Assembly: GCF_025642975.1 (NCBI RefSeq)
Contig: NZ_JANZKJ010000008.1
Coordinates: 124,001 to 188,000, forward strand
Source of the DNA: Pseudomonas sp. RIT-PI-S
GTDB lineage: Bacteria; Pseudomonadota; Gammaproteobacteria; Pseudomonadales; Pseudomonadaceae
Reading direction: 5' to 3'
DNA: 64,000 nucleotides
Position numbers and translations under genes: made by a program. Below the pieces are notes generated by a model. It saw only the letters and a list, made by a program, of their open reading frames with translations, searched no databases and was not told where the DNA came from. Below are positions 1 through 8,277 of this stretch, in pieces (position 1 is the first letter of the stretch; every line of letters starts with the position of its first letter).

Positions 1-391
1 CGTCCAGGGCGAGGCCGGCATCGTCGATGGAATTGCGGTCGAATACCTCGGCGAAGAAATCGAAGGTTGCCCCCAGCCCGTCGTAGGCCTCATCCACGGC
101 GGGATCTCCGCTCACCGGCTGGCCTTCGCCGCGCACCAGCTTGCCGGGCAGGGTCTCGCTGCCGTCGGCGGTATAGATCGAGCGGCGCTTGCCGGCCAAC
201 GCCGTGGCGGCCAGCAGCGGCGGGTTGCGGCTTGGTTGAGCGGTCATGCGCAGCGACCGGAAGGTTGCGTCCTTGGCGCGGGTACGCAGTGCCGCCTCGC
301 GCTGCTCCTTATTGCCATTGCGGGCGATTTGGTCGAGCAGGTAGGGCGGGATCAGGCAGAAAATCGGGTGACGATCGTGTTGCATACACAT
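1..391 (-). CDS. M4 family metallopeptidase, protealysin-like (3' part outside window)
   Basis: Only the first ~130 codons are inside the window. The product starts MCMQHDRHPIFCLIPPYLL and continues with a segment reading ETLPGKLVRGEG and then AYDGLGATFDFFAEVF. This is the short N-terminal propeptide and start of the catalytic domain typical of protealysin-type thermolysin-family zinc proteases, which have no classical signal peptide. The HExxH zinc site lies beyond the edge, so activity cannot be judged. The ATG at 391 is preceded by AAGGAG at 7 nt, which fixes the start; an in-frame ATG two codons later is less likely. The family assignment rests on the propeptide only. Confidence 0.8.
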   Translation of the reverse strand, partial: MCMQHDRHPIFCLIPPYLLDQIARNGNKEQREAALRTRAKDATFRSLRMTAQPSRNPPLLAATALAGKRRSIYTADGSETLPGKLVRGEGQPVSGDPAVDEAYDGLGATFDFFAEVFDRNSIDDAGLALD

Positions 392-456
392 GGAAACGCT
401 CCTTCGCAAAGTGTGCGCAGGAGTCTAGACCAAGGGTTGGCAGCCTGACGTGGCGG

Positions 457-529
457 TCGTTTTCAAAAACGAATTTATAATTTCGTTTTTGTGCGCAATC
501 GAGATGCGGCGATAAAAACGAATAAATAA
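457..529. promoter_or_regulatory. Cluster of AAAAACGA repeats, candidate operator of the M4 protease gene
   Basis: A 7-bp perfect inverted repeat (TCGTTTT at 457-463, AAAACGA at 466-472) is followed by TTTCGTTTTTG at 481-491 and a direct copy of the right half at 514-529. The two 16-mers AAAAACGAATTTATAA (465-480) and AAAAACGAATAAATAA (514-529) match at 14 of 16 positions. The block is A/T-rich within GC-rich DNA and lies 66-140 bp upstream of the protease start. It looks like a multi-site operator; the binding protein is unknown. Confidence 0.45.
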
Positions 530-593
530 CGTCGATTCGCTTGGCCAGGAAAGGCTGTGCACTGCAACCGGGAGGGCAGCCAAGGGCCTGTAC

Positions 594-692
594 ATGCAGT
601 ACGAAAGCCAGCTGCCCGCCGGTGAAGCAAGACTGTTGCGCCAGATTGTTCATGGGGCGATCCAGGATATGTCGGCGCATTTACAAGCTTAA
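594..692 (+). CDS. Possible small protein, 32 aa, unknown function
   Basis: A short open frame, MQYESQLPAGEARLLRQ and onward, ends in DMSAHLQA. The frame stays open upstream to a stop at 513-515, so a non-ATG start such as CTG at 588 or 555 is also possible. No convincing ribosome binding site is visible. The helical, non-repetitive composition is protein-like, but length and context give weak support. The rest of the 392-737 gap holds only the A/T-rich repeat block listed separately. Confidence 0.2.
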   Translation: MQYESQLPAGEARLLRQIVHGAIQDMSAHLQA

Positions 693-737
693 GCCGGGTT
701 ATGCTTTCGCCCCCCGCCATAACTAGCAGGCCCTCCC

Positions 738-1586
738 ATGCCCCACCGCCCCCGTGCGTTCAAACAGGTCGACGTGTTCACCGCCCACCCGCTGCTAGGC
801 AACCCGCTGGCGGTGGTACTGGACGCCCAGGGCCTGAGCGATGCGCAGATGCAGGCGTTCGCCCGCTGGACCAACCTCAGTGAAACCACCTTCGTGTTGC
901 CACCCACGGCCCCTGGCGCCGATTACCGGGTGCGGATTTTTACCACGACCCGTGAGTTGCCGTTTGCCGGCCACCCCACGTTGGGCACCTGTCATGCCTG
1001 GCTCGAGGCTGGCGGTGTAGCCCAGGGGGAAGAGATAGTGCAGGAGTGCGGCGTTGGCCTGGTGCGCGTCCGCCGGCGGCACGGGCGGCTGGCTTTCGCC
1101 TGCCCGCCCTTGCTGCGCTCCGGCGCGCCAACCGATGACGTGCTTGACCACGCCTGCAGGGCATTGGGCATTAACCGCGAAGCGGTAGCCGCGGCGCAGT
1201 GGGTGGACAACGGCGCCGGTTGGCTCGCCCTGCGCCTTCGTGACCGCCAGGCGGTGCTGGAGCTGGCGCCCAATGTTGCCCAGCTCGAAGATTTGGCGGT
1301 GGGGGTGTTCGCACCCTGGGACGAGGCGCGGGACGGCACCGAGGCTCAGTTCGAGGTCCGTGCCTTCATCCCCGGCGATGGCATGGCCGAGGATCCGGTC
1401 ACCGGCAGCTTGAACGCCGGCATCGCCCAGTGGTTGTACCGCGAGGGGCTGGCGCCGGAGCGTTACGTGGTAAGCCAAGGCACTGCCCTTGGCCGCGCCG
1501 GGCGGGTGCATGTCATGCGTGAAGGCGAGCACGTCTGGCTGGGCGGCGATGTGGTCACCTGCATCGACGGCGCGGTGGTGGTGTAG
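738..1586 (+). CDS. PhzF family phenazine-biosynthesis-like isomerase
   Basis: A 282-residue cytoplasmic protein with the two-lobed diaminopimelate-epimerase fold of the PhzF family. The N-terminal lobe has QVDVFTAHPLLGNPLAVV and the conserved acidic residue Glu49 in NLSETTFVLPP, equivalent to the catalytic Glu45 of PhzF. Then follow FAGHPTLGTCHAWL and, in the second lobe, the EDPVTGSLNAGIAQWL motif. Length is normal for the family. No other phenazine genes are nearby, so this is one of the many stand-alone PhzF homologues whose substrate is not known. The start has only a weak Shine-Dalgarno sequence. Confidence 0.9.
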   Translation: MPHRPRAFKQVDVFTAHPLLGNPLAVVLDAQGLSDAQMQAFARWTNLSETTFVLPPTAPGADYRVRIFTTTRELPFAGHPTLGTCHAWLEAGGVAQGEEIVQECGVGLVRVRRRHGRLAFACPPLLRSGAPTDDVLDHACRALGINREAVAAAQWVDNGAGWLALRLRDRQAVLELAPNVAQLEDLAVGVFAPWDEARDGTEAQFEVRAFIPGDGMAEDPVTGSLNAGIAQWLYREGLAPERYVVSQGTALGRAGRVHVMREGEHVWLGGDVVTCIDGAVVV

Positions 1587-1592
1587 GCGCAG

Positions 1593-1732
1593 TTCGCAGG
1601 CTGGCGCCTACTCCACCGAGAGTGTAGGAGTGGGCAAAGCCCGCGAACCGGTGGGCCCGAAGTTCTCAGGCTGGCGGCCATCTCACAACAGTGTATGAAC
1701 GTGCAAAGCCCGCGAACCCAGGCGCCTGAGGT
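1593..1732. repeat. Two degenerate 70-bp REP-like repeat units in tandem
   Basis: Two diverged copies of about 70 bp lie head to tail (about 1593-1662 and 1663-1732). Each opens with TTCGCAGGCTGGCG or TTCTCAGGCTGGCG and contains GCAAAGCCCGCGAACC. They resemble the dispersed REP hairpins of the P. putida group. They fill the gap between the ends of two convergent genes and may act as a transcript-end element. Confidence 0.6.
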
Positions 1733-1746
1733 CCGCAAGCGGGCGC

Positions 1747-3108
1747 CTACAAAGGCAGCGTCAGGCCGAAGGTATTGGTGCCGCCCTCGCTGCGGGCGAA
1801 TACGCAGCCGCCGTGCATGGAGGCGACCGCCTTGACGATGGCCAGGCCCAGGCCGTGGTTACCGCCTTCGTTGTGGCGGGCGGCGTCCACGCGGTAGAAG
1901 CGTTCGAACAGCAGCGGCAAGTGTTCGTCGGCAATCGCCGCTCCCGGGTTGCTGACGGCCACGCTGACCCGGTCGCCCATAGGGTCGATCCTCACCTCTA
2001 TCTGCTGCCCTGGCTGGCTGTGCTGCGCCGCGTTATGGATCAGGTTGGTCAGCGCCCGGCGCAGGTGGTTGCGCTCCACCAGCACTTGCGCATCGCCGCT
2101 GACCCGCACCGTTACCCCGGCGTCTTCGAGGATGACATCCAGGTAATCGAGGGTGGTCGCCACTTCGGCGGCGAGGCTGCTGGCGACCAGATTGCTAGCC
2201 TTGCCGCCCTGGTCGGCGCTGGCCAGGAACAGCATGTCGTTGACGATGCTGCGTAGCCGGTCCAGGTCTTCGAGGTTCGATTGCAGCACTTCGAAATAAT
2301 GCTCGGCGCTGCGGCCACGGGTCAGCGCGACCTGGGTCTGCCCGATCAGGTTGGTCAAAGGCGAGCGCAGCTCATGGGCCACGTCGGCGTTGAAGGCTTC
2401 CAGCCGCTGGTAGGCGCATTCGACCCGTTCCAGCGCGGCGTTGAACGCCTCTACCAGTTGCTCCAGTTCGGGCGGCAGATGGCTGGGGCGCAGCCGCCCG
2501 GAGAGCTTCGGCGGCGCCAGCTGTTGCGCCTGCCGGGACACCCGGCGCAACGGGCGCAGGCCGATCCGCGCCACCCAGTACCCCAGGGCGCTGGCCAGCA
2601 GCACGGCGAAAGCGACGCACGCGAGCAACGCCATGGCCAGCTCGTGGTGGGTCTGGCGCACGTTGGCCACGTCGATGCCGATCACGAACCGTATGGCCGG
2701 GCGTGGCTCGAAGGCGGGCAGGGCGCTGACCAGCACCTTCAGCGGAGTGCCATCGGCCCGCTGCCAGTCATGGATGCCCAGCGGGCCGTTGGCCAGGCCC
2801 CGCACCTGGGCGCTGGGGTGGCCGTATTCGTAGGCCGGGTTGCCACTGACTATCCAGAAGTGGAGGCGGTCGTCCTCCCTGCCGAGCAGGTTGAGCTTGA
2901 TGTTCAGGCGTGCCCAGTGCTCAGGGTCGCCGTAGCGGCTAATGGCGGACTCCAGCACGCTGTAGCGGGCCTGGAGTTCGGCGTTGGGGAGGATGTCCAG
3001 GCTTTTGTTAACCTGCAGGTAGAGCGCGCAACCGACCACCAAAGAGACACCCAGCGCCACCAGGGCGAACAGGCCGCCCAGGCGAAACGCAATGGAATCA
3101 ACGCGCAT
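1747..3108 (-). CDS. Sensor histidine kinase, heavy-metal (CusS/IrlS) type
   Basis: An inner-membrane kinase of 453 residues. A first membrane segment (residues ~8-30), a periplasmic sensor region and a second membrane segment (~170-192) are followed by HAMP. The dimerisation helix carries the phospho-acceptor His near residue 243 in VAHELRSPLTN, with N box LIHNAAQHS and G box NHGLGLAIVKAV. The layout matches the heavy-metal sensor kinases. I start it at the ATG at 3108 (MRVDSIAFRLGG), overlapping the end of the response-regulator gene by 11 nt. A longer frame opening at 3216 would add 36 low-complexity residues. It is last in the efflux operon. The stimulus cannot be read from sequence. Confidence 0.9.
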   Translation of the reverse strand: MRVDSIAFRLGGLFALVALGVSLVVGCALYLQVNKSLDILPNAELQARYSVLESAISRYGDPEHWARLNIKLNLLGREDDRLHFWIVSGNPAYEYGHPSAQVRGLANGPLGIHDWQRADGTPLKVLVSALPAFEPRPAIRFVIGIDVANVRQTHHELAMALLACVAFAVLLASALGYWVARIGLRPLRRVSRQAQQLAPPKLSGRLRPSHLPPELEQLVEAFNAALERVECAYQRLEAFNADVAHELRSPLTNLIGQTQVALTRGRSAEHYFEVLQSNLEDLDRLRSIVNDMLFLASADQGGKASNLVASSLAAEVATTLDYLDVILEDAGVTVRVSGDAQVLVERNHLRRALTNLIHNAAQHSQPGQQIEVRIDPMGDRVSVAVSNPGAAIADEHLPLLFERFYRVDAARHNEGGNHGLGLAIVKAVASMHGGCVFARSEGGTNTFGLTLPL

Positions 3109-3775
3109 GGCGGCTCTCCAGCACATAGCCCATGCCGCGGATGGTGTGCAGCAGCTTTTCCTCGAAAGGGTTATCCAGCTTGGCCCGCAAGCGCTTGATG
3201 GCCACCTCCACCACATTGGCGTCGCTGTCGAAATTCACGTCCCACACCAGCTCGGCGATGGCGGTTTTCGAGAGGATCTGCCCCTGGCGGCGGGCGAGCA
3301 CGGTCAGCAGCGAGAACTCCTTGGCGGTCAGGTCCAGGCGTTGCCCGGCGCGTACAGCCTTGCGGCTGATCATGTCGATGCACAGGTCTCCCACGCGGAT
3401 CTGCACCGGTTCATGGCCGCTGCTGCGCCGGGTCAGCGCTTGCAGGCGAGCGACCAGCTCGAGGAACGAGAAGGGCTTGCCCAGGTAATCGTCGGCACCA
3501 CCGCGCAGGCCCTGAACGCGGTCTTCGACCCGCTCGCGGGCGGTGAGCATGATCACGGGGGTTTGCTTGCGGGCACGCAGGGCCTGCAACACGCCAAAGC
3601 CATCCAGCGCGGGCAGCATCACATCGAGCACGATCACGGCATAGTCCAGCTCCAGCGCCAGGTGCAGCCCGGTCACGCCGTCGTGGACCACATCCACGGT
3701 GTAGCCCTGCTCAGTCAGCCCGCGGCGCAGGTAGTCCGCGGTTTTTTCTTCATCCTCGATAATCAGGATGCGCAT
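3098..3775 (-). CDS. OmpR-family response regulator, CusR/IrlR type
   Basis: A 225-residue regulator with receiver and winged-helix DNA-binding domains. The acidic pocket is IIEDEE, the phosphorylated residue is Asp51 in VIVLDVMLP, the switch region is LTARE and the conserved Lys is in LGKPFSF. The output domain ends in HTIRGMGYVLE, as in heavy-metal regulators such as CusR and CopR. The gene begins 26 nt inside the end of the pump gene and overlaps the kinase gene by 11 nt, so all are co-translated. It probably autoregulates the operon from the 8039-8277 region, where an imperfect palindrome is seen. Confidence 0.92.
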   Translation of the reverse strand: MRILIIEDEEKTADYLRRGLTEQGYTVDVVHDGVTGLHLALELDYAVIVLDVMLPALDGFGVLQALRARKQTPVIMLTARERVEDRVQGLRGGADDYLGKPFSFLELVARLQALTRRSSGHEPVQIRVGDLCIDMISRKAVRAGQRLDLTAKEFSLLTVLARRQGQILSKTAIAELVWDVNFDSDANVVEVAIKRLRAKLDNPFEEKLLHTIRGMGYVLESRHAR

Positions 3776-6700
3776 GCTCGCCCTCCGTTGGCGTTTCGTC
3801 GGCTGCCTTCGTCGGCCGGTGGAACAGCCGTTCCAGTTGCAGGTAGATGATCGGCGTGGTGAACAGCGTCAGCATCTGGCTGACCAGCAGCCCGCCGACC
3901 ACGGCGATCCCCAGCGGTTGCCGCAGCTCGGCGCCGGCGCCCAGGCCGAGCATCAGCGGCACCGCGCCGAGCAGGGCGGCGAGGGTGGTCATCACGATCG
4001 GCCGCAGCCGGGTGAGGCACGCCTGGCGGATCGCTTCGCGCGCGGGCAGGCCTTCGTTGCGCTGCGCGTTGAGGGCGAAGTCGATCAGCAAGATGCCGTT
4101 CTTCTTGACGATACCGATCAATAGCACCAGGCCGATCAACGCCATGATCGAGAAGCTCTGCCCAGTCGCCCACAGCAGTGCCAGTGCGCCGAGGCCGGCG
4201 GAGGGCAGGGTGGAAATGATCGTTAGCGGGTGCACCAGGCTCTCGTAGAGCACGCCGAGGATGATGTACACCGCCACCAGCGCGGCGAGGATCAGCCACG
4301 GCTGGCTCGCCAGCGAACTGCGAAACGCCTGCGCCGCCCCCTGGAAGGTGCCGCTGATGCTGGCCGGCATGCCCAGTTCGCGCTGGGTGTTTTCCAGCAG
4401 CGTCACCGCCTCGCCCAGGGCCACCCCGGGCGCCAGGTTGAACGACAGGTTCGCCGCCGGGAACATGCCGTCGTGGGCGATGGACAACGGCCCGTTCTTC
4501 GGGCTGCCCACATGGGCCAGGGCCGCCAGCGGGACCATGTCGCCGGTCAGCGGCGAACGCAGGTAGAAGTAGTTCAGGCTTTCGGCGTGGCCGCGCTGGG
4601 CGGCGTCCAGTTCCAGCACCACCTTGTACTGGTTGGTCTGGGTCTGGAATTCACTCACCTGGCGCTGGCCGAAGGCGTCGTACAGGGCCTGGTCGACGTC
4701 ACTGGTGGTCAGGCCGAAGCGCGCGGCGGCGCCACGGTCAATCTGAATGGGGGTGATGCTGCCGCCCAGTTGCAGGTCGTTGGAGAGGTCCCGCAACGCC
4801 GGGTTATTGCGCAATGCCTCGGTCAGGCGTTGCGCCCAGAGGTTGAGCGCATCGCCGTCGTTGCTCTTTAGCACGTACTGGTACTGACCGCGGCTGGGGC
4901 CGGAGCTGAGGTTGATGTCCTGCCCGGCGCGCAGGTAGAGCACGATCCCTGGCACCTTCGACAGTTTGCCGCGAACCCGGTCGATGAACTCGCTGGCGCT
5001 CACGTCGCGGTCTTCGCGCGGCTTCAGGGATATCCAGAAGCGGCCATTGGCGACGGTCTGGTTGCTCCCGCTAACCCCCACCGAATGGGAGAAGGTGCGC
5101 ACGGCGGGGTCCTTGGCGATGATCTTGGCCAGGGCCAGGTGCTTGGCGATCATGTCCGGGTAGGAGGTGTCCGCCGCTGCTTCGCTGATGCCGCCCACGA
5201 AGCCTGTGTCCTGGACCGGGAAGAAGCCCTTGGGGATATACAGGTACCCGACGATGGCCAAGGCGAGGGACAGCACGAACAGCCCGAGCATCAGCCGTTG
5301 ATGGTCCAGTGCCTTGCCGAGCAGGCGATCGTAACCGGCAAGCAGGCGCTCGGAGACGCTCTTGCGCTCATGGGCGCGGTGCTTGGGCGCATTCATGCAC
5401 AGCGCCGCGAGCGTGGGGGCAAGGGTCAGCGACACCAGCACCGAGAGCAAGATAGTGCTGGTGGCGGTGAGGGCGAACTCCTTGAACAGCCGGCCCACCA
5501 CCCCACCCATGAACAGCAGCGGAATAAAGGCGGCGATCAGTGAAAAGCTGATCGACACCACGGTAAAGCCGATTTCCCCGCTGCCGCGAATCGCCGCCTC
5601 GCGCCTGCTCAACCCCTGTTCCAGATAACGGTGGATGTTCTCCACCACCACGATGGCGTCGTCCACCACAAAGCCTACGGCGATCACGATCGCCACCAGG
5701 GTGAGGTTGTTCAGGCTAAAGCCGAGCAGGTACATCCAGGCGAAGCTGGCGATCAGCGACACCGCCAGCACCGCACACACGATCAGCGTTGCCGACAGCT
5801 GGCGCAGGAACAGCGCCATCACCGCCACCACCAGCAGGATCGCGATCAGCAGGGTCAGCTCTACCTCGTGCAAGGAGGCGCGGATGGTCTGTGTGCGGTC
5901 CTGCAGCACGCCGATGTTCACCGAGGCCGGGAGCATCGCCTGCAGCCCTGGCAAGGCGTCCTGGATGCGGTCCACGGTTTCGACGATGTTGGCGCCGGGC
6001 TGCCGCGAGATCACCAGGTTGACCCCGGGCTGGTCTTCGGACCACGCCTGCACGTAGTCGTTTTCCGCGCCGGCGACCACGTTGGCGACGTCCTTCATGC
6101 GCACCGGTGCACCGTCGCGGTAGGCGACGATCAAGTCGGCGTAGTCTTGCGGGGCGAACAGCTGGTCGTTGGCCGAGAACGTGGAAATTCGGCTGTCGCC
6201 GTAGAGTGCGCCCTTGGCCAGGTTCAGGCTGCTGGCCTGGATGGCCGCGCGCAGGTCGGCCAGGGTGATGCCTACCGAAGCCAGTTTGTCTGCCTGGGCC
6301 TGCACGCGGATGGCCGGGCGCTGCTGGCCGGTGATGTTCACCTGGCCCACGCCGTCGATCTGGCTGATCTGCCGCGCCAGCAAGGTTTCGACCTGGTCGC
6401 TCAGGTCTGGGCCGGTCAGTTGCGTGGAGCTGATGCCGAGGATCAGCACCGGGCTGTCCGCCGGGTTCACCTTGCGCCAGGTGGGCAGGTTGGGCAGGTC
6501 CTGGGGCAGGCGCCCCGCGGCAGTGTTGATCGCCGCCTGCACTTCCTGCGCGGCCGAATCAATGTTCTTGTCCAGGGTGAACATCAGCGTCAGGGTGGTG
6601 GACCCCAGCGCGCTGGTGGAGGTCATCTGGCTCATCCCGGGGATGGCGCTGAACTGCACTTCCAGTGGGGTCGCCACCGAGGACGCCATGGTTTCCGGGC

Positions 6701-6875
6701 TGGCACCGGGCAGCTGCGCGGTAACCTGGATGGTGGGGAATTCGGCTTCCGGCAGCGGCGCTATCGGCAGCCGCGGGAACGCAATGGCGCCCAGCAGCAC
6801 CAAGGCGAACATCAGCAGCAGGGTGGCGATCGGGTGGTCGATGCACCAGGCCGATGGCGAGCGCAGGCGGCTCAT
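3750..6875 (-). CDS. RND multidrug efflux pump, inner-membrane permease (MdtC/AcrB-like)
   Basis: A 1041-residue RND transporter of normal length. The first membrane helix follows CIDHPIATLLLMFALV. The fourth carries the proton-relay pair in VGFVVDDAIVVVENIH, and the tenth has GIVKKNGILLIDF with the relay Lys. These motifs mark the drug-exporting HAE-1 branch and not the metal-exporting HME branch (which has DAAVVMIEN), although the regulators next to it are of the heavy-metal type. The gene overlaps the adaptor gene by 4 nt. No outer-membrane channel is encoded here, so the pump must use one from elsewhere. Substrate unknown. Confidence 0.93.
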   Translation of the reverse strand: MSRLRSPSAWCIDHPIATLLLMFALVLLGAIAFPRLPIAPLPEAEFPTIQVTAQLPGASPETMASSVATPLEVQFSAIPGMSQMTSTSALGSTTLTLMFTLDKNIDSAAQEVQAAINTAAGRLPQDLPNLPTWRKVNPADSPVLILGISSTQLTGPDLSDQVETLLARQISQIDGVGQVNITGQQRPAIRVQAQADKLASVGITLADLRAAIQASSLNLAKGALYGDSRISTFSANDQLFAPQDYADLIVAYRDGAPVRMKDVANVVAGAENDYVQAWSEDQPGVNLVISRQPGANIVETVDRIQDALPGLQAMLPASVNIGVLQDRTQTIRASLHEVELTLLIAILLVVAVMALFLRQLSATLIVCAVLAVSLIASFAWMYLLGFSLNNLTLVAIVIAVGFVVDDAIVVVENIHRYLEQGLSRREAAIRGSGEIGFTVVSISFSLIAAFIPLLFMGGVVGRLFKEFALTATSTILLSVLVSLTLAPTLAALCMNAPKHRAHERKSVSERLLAGYDRLLGKALDHQRLMLGLFVLSLALAIVGYLYIPKGFFPVQDTGFVGGISEAAADTSYPDMIAKHLALAKIIAKDPAVRTFSHSVGVSGSNQTVANGRFWISLKPREDRDVSASEFIDRVRGKLSKVPGIVLYLRAGQDINLSSGPSRGQYQYVLKSNDGDALNLWAQRLTEALRNNPALRDLSNDLQLGGSITPIQIDRGAAARFGLTTSDVDQALYDAFGQRQVSEFQTQTNQYKVVLELDAAQRGHAESLNYFYLRSPLTGDMVPLAALAHVGSPKNGPLSIAHDGMFPAANLSFNLAPGVALGEAVTLLENTQRELGMPASISGTFQGAAQAFRSSLASQPWLILAALVAVYIILGVLYESLVHPLTIISTLPSAGLGALALLWATGQSFSIMALIGLVLLIGIVKKNGILLIDFALNAQRNEGLPAREAIRQACLTRLRPIVMTTLAALLGAVPLMLGLGAGAELRQPLGIAVVGGLLVSQMLTLFTTPIIYLQLERLFHRPTKAADETPTEGEHAHPDYRG

Positions 6876-8038
6876 GGCTGCGCCTCGCCGGCAGTTGCCT
6901 TGGCGCCATCATGCAGGATTTCCACCCGCGCGCCTGGCTTGAGCCGCGACTGCCCATCGCTGACCAGCGTATCGCCTACGGCCACGCCTTCCACCACCGT
7001 CAGCTCGCTGGTTTGGTCGATCACCTTGACCGGCACGCTGTCCGCTTTTTCATCCTGCACCCGGTACACGAAGGTGCCGTCCACGCCGCGTTGCACCACG
7101 CTGTTGGGGATCACCAGCGCGTTGCGCCGCAATTGGGTTTGCAGGCGTATGTTCACCAGTTGGCCTGGCCACAGGCGTTGCCCGCTGTTGCTGAACTGGG
7201 CCTTGACCCGCACCGTGCCGGTGGTGCCTGACACCTGGTTGTCGATCAGGCTCAGGCGGCCTTCGCCCAGCGGCGTGCCGCCGTCGATGTCGCCCCCGGC
7301 ATAGGCCAGCACTGGCGCCTGCGCGGGGGCCTTGAGCAGCGCCTGCAAGGTGGGCAGTTGCGCCTGTGGCAGGGCGAACTGCACCGCGATGGGGTCGATC
7401 TGGGTGACGCTGAATAAGCCCAGGGCATCGCTGACGCGCAGCAGGTTGCCTTCGTCCACTGCACGGATGCCGACCCGGCCAGCCAGGGGCGAGTGGATCT
7501 GTGTGTAGCTCAACTGTACCCGCGCCGCCGCCACCGCCGCCTCGTTGCCTTGCAAGGTGGCTTGCAGCTGGTCATGCAGCGCTTGTTGTTGGTCCAGTTG
7601 CTGACGCGGGATGCTGCGATCCTGCGCCAGGTCCGCGTAGCGCTTGAGGTCGACCTCCGCGACCTTCAATTGGGCGCGGGTCTGCGCCGCCTGCGCCATG
7701 GCCTGGTCGAGGGCGGCGCTCAGGGCGCGGTCGTCGATGCTGGCGAGCAGCTGGCCTTTTTCCACGAACTGCCCTTCCTTGACCCACACCCGCGTGAGAA
7801 TGCCGTCCACCTGCGGCCGCACGGTCACGCTTTGCAGCGCGGTAACGGTGCCGATGGCGGTGACCAGCCGAGGCACGTCGGCGGTGGCTGCCTGAATCAC
7901 CCGCACGGGCACGGCGGCGGCTTTGGCGGGTGCAGCCGGCGGAGCGGGCCGGGTCAACCACCAGCCCAGGGCGGCCAGGGCGATGAGAGCGAGAAGGGCG
8001 ATCGACAAGCGAGCGGGCTTTTGCATGGGCAGGCGCAT
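6872..8038 (-). CDS. RND efflux periplasmic adaptor subunit (MdtA family)
   Basis: A 388-residue membrane-fusion protein. An N-terminal signal anchor (LSIALLALIALAALGWWL) precedes the first lipoyl half-motif, VRPQVDGILTRVWVKEGQ. Then come a helical hairpin rich in Ala, Gln and Leu, the second lipoyl half (IHSPLAGRVGIRAVDEGNL) and beta-barrel and membrane-proximal domains. It links the RND pump to an outer-membrane channel. It is the first gene of the operon; its stop overlaps the pump start by 4 nt. The start is uncertain: ATG at 8038 is chosen, with TTG at 8044 and ATG at 8026 also in frame and no strong ribosome binding site for any. Confidence 0.9.
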   Translation of the reverse strand: MRLPMQKPARLSIALLALIALAALGWWLTRPAPPAAPAKAAAVPVRVIQAATADVPRLVTAIGTVTALQSVTVRPQVDGILTRVWVKEGQFVEKGQLLASIDDRALSAALDQAMAQAAQTRAQLKVAEVDLKRYADLAQDRSIPRQQLDQQQALHDQLQATLQGNEAAVAAARVQLSYTQIHSPLAGRVGIRAVDEGNLLRVSDALGLFSVTQIDPIAVQFALPQAQLPTLQALLKAPAQAPVLAYAGGDIDGGTPLGEGRLSLIDNQVSGTTGTVRVKAQFSNSGQRLWPGQLVNIRLQTQLRRNALVIPNSVVQRGVDGTFVYRVQDEKADSVPVKVIDQTSELTVVEGVAVGDTLVSDGQSRLKPGARVEILHDGAKATAGEAQP

Positions 8039-8110
8039 GAGCAAGGTTCGAATGAGCAGGGAATCCCTGCGTTATAGCCGTGTTAGCAGTACGCCAGCAT
8101 GACCGATAAC

Positions 8111-8124
8111 TGACAACTTTGTAA
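8111..8124. promoter_or_regulatory. Imperfect palindrome, candidate response-regulator box
   Basis: TGACAACTTTGTAA has half-sites TGACAA and TTGTAA around a CT centre, resembling the short palindromic boxes bound by CopR/CusR-type regulators. It lies about 75 bp upstream of the adaptor gene start, between the efflux operon and the divergent catalase gene. The assignment to the regulator at 3098-3775 is inference. Confidence 0.4.
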
Positions 8125-8277
8125 GAAAACTCCCACCTCGACCGGTCAAGGGTCGCAGCTCCCGGCCGGCATGGCGGCGTAATCAATAGCACAACCTTTC
8201 TATGTGCGCGAAACCTTGCTCGCCACCATGGCCGCACAGGCATTCGCCGCTTCGGTATCGCCCCTGGAAGGACCGCC

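Noticed and set aside
5631..7304. A 557-codon open frame on the plus strand, opposite the RND pump gene
   Set aside because: It is His/Gln/Arg-rich and lacks any family motif; such long antisense frames are a by-product of GC-rich codon use, and the opposite strand has a clear RND transporter.
8186..8203. OxyR-like site (ATAG...CTAT) upstream of the catalase gene
   Set aside because: ATAG and CTAT are separated by 10 bases where the OxyR motif needs 7, and no second half-motif follows.
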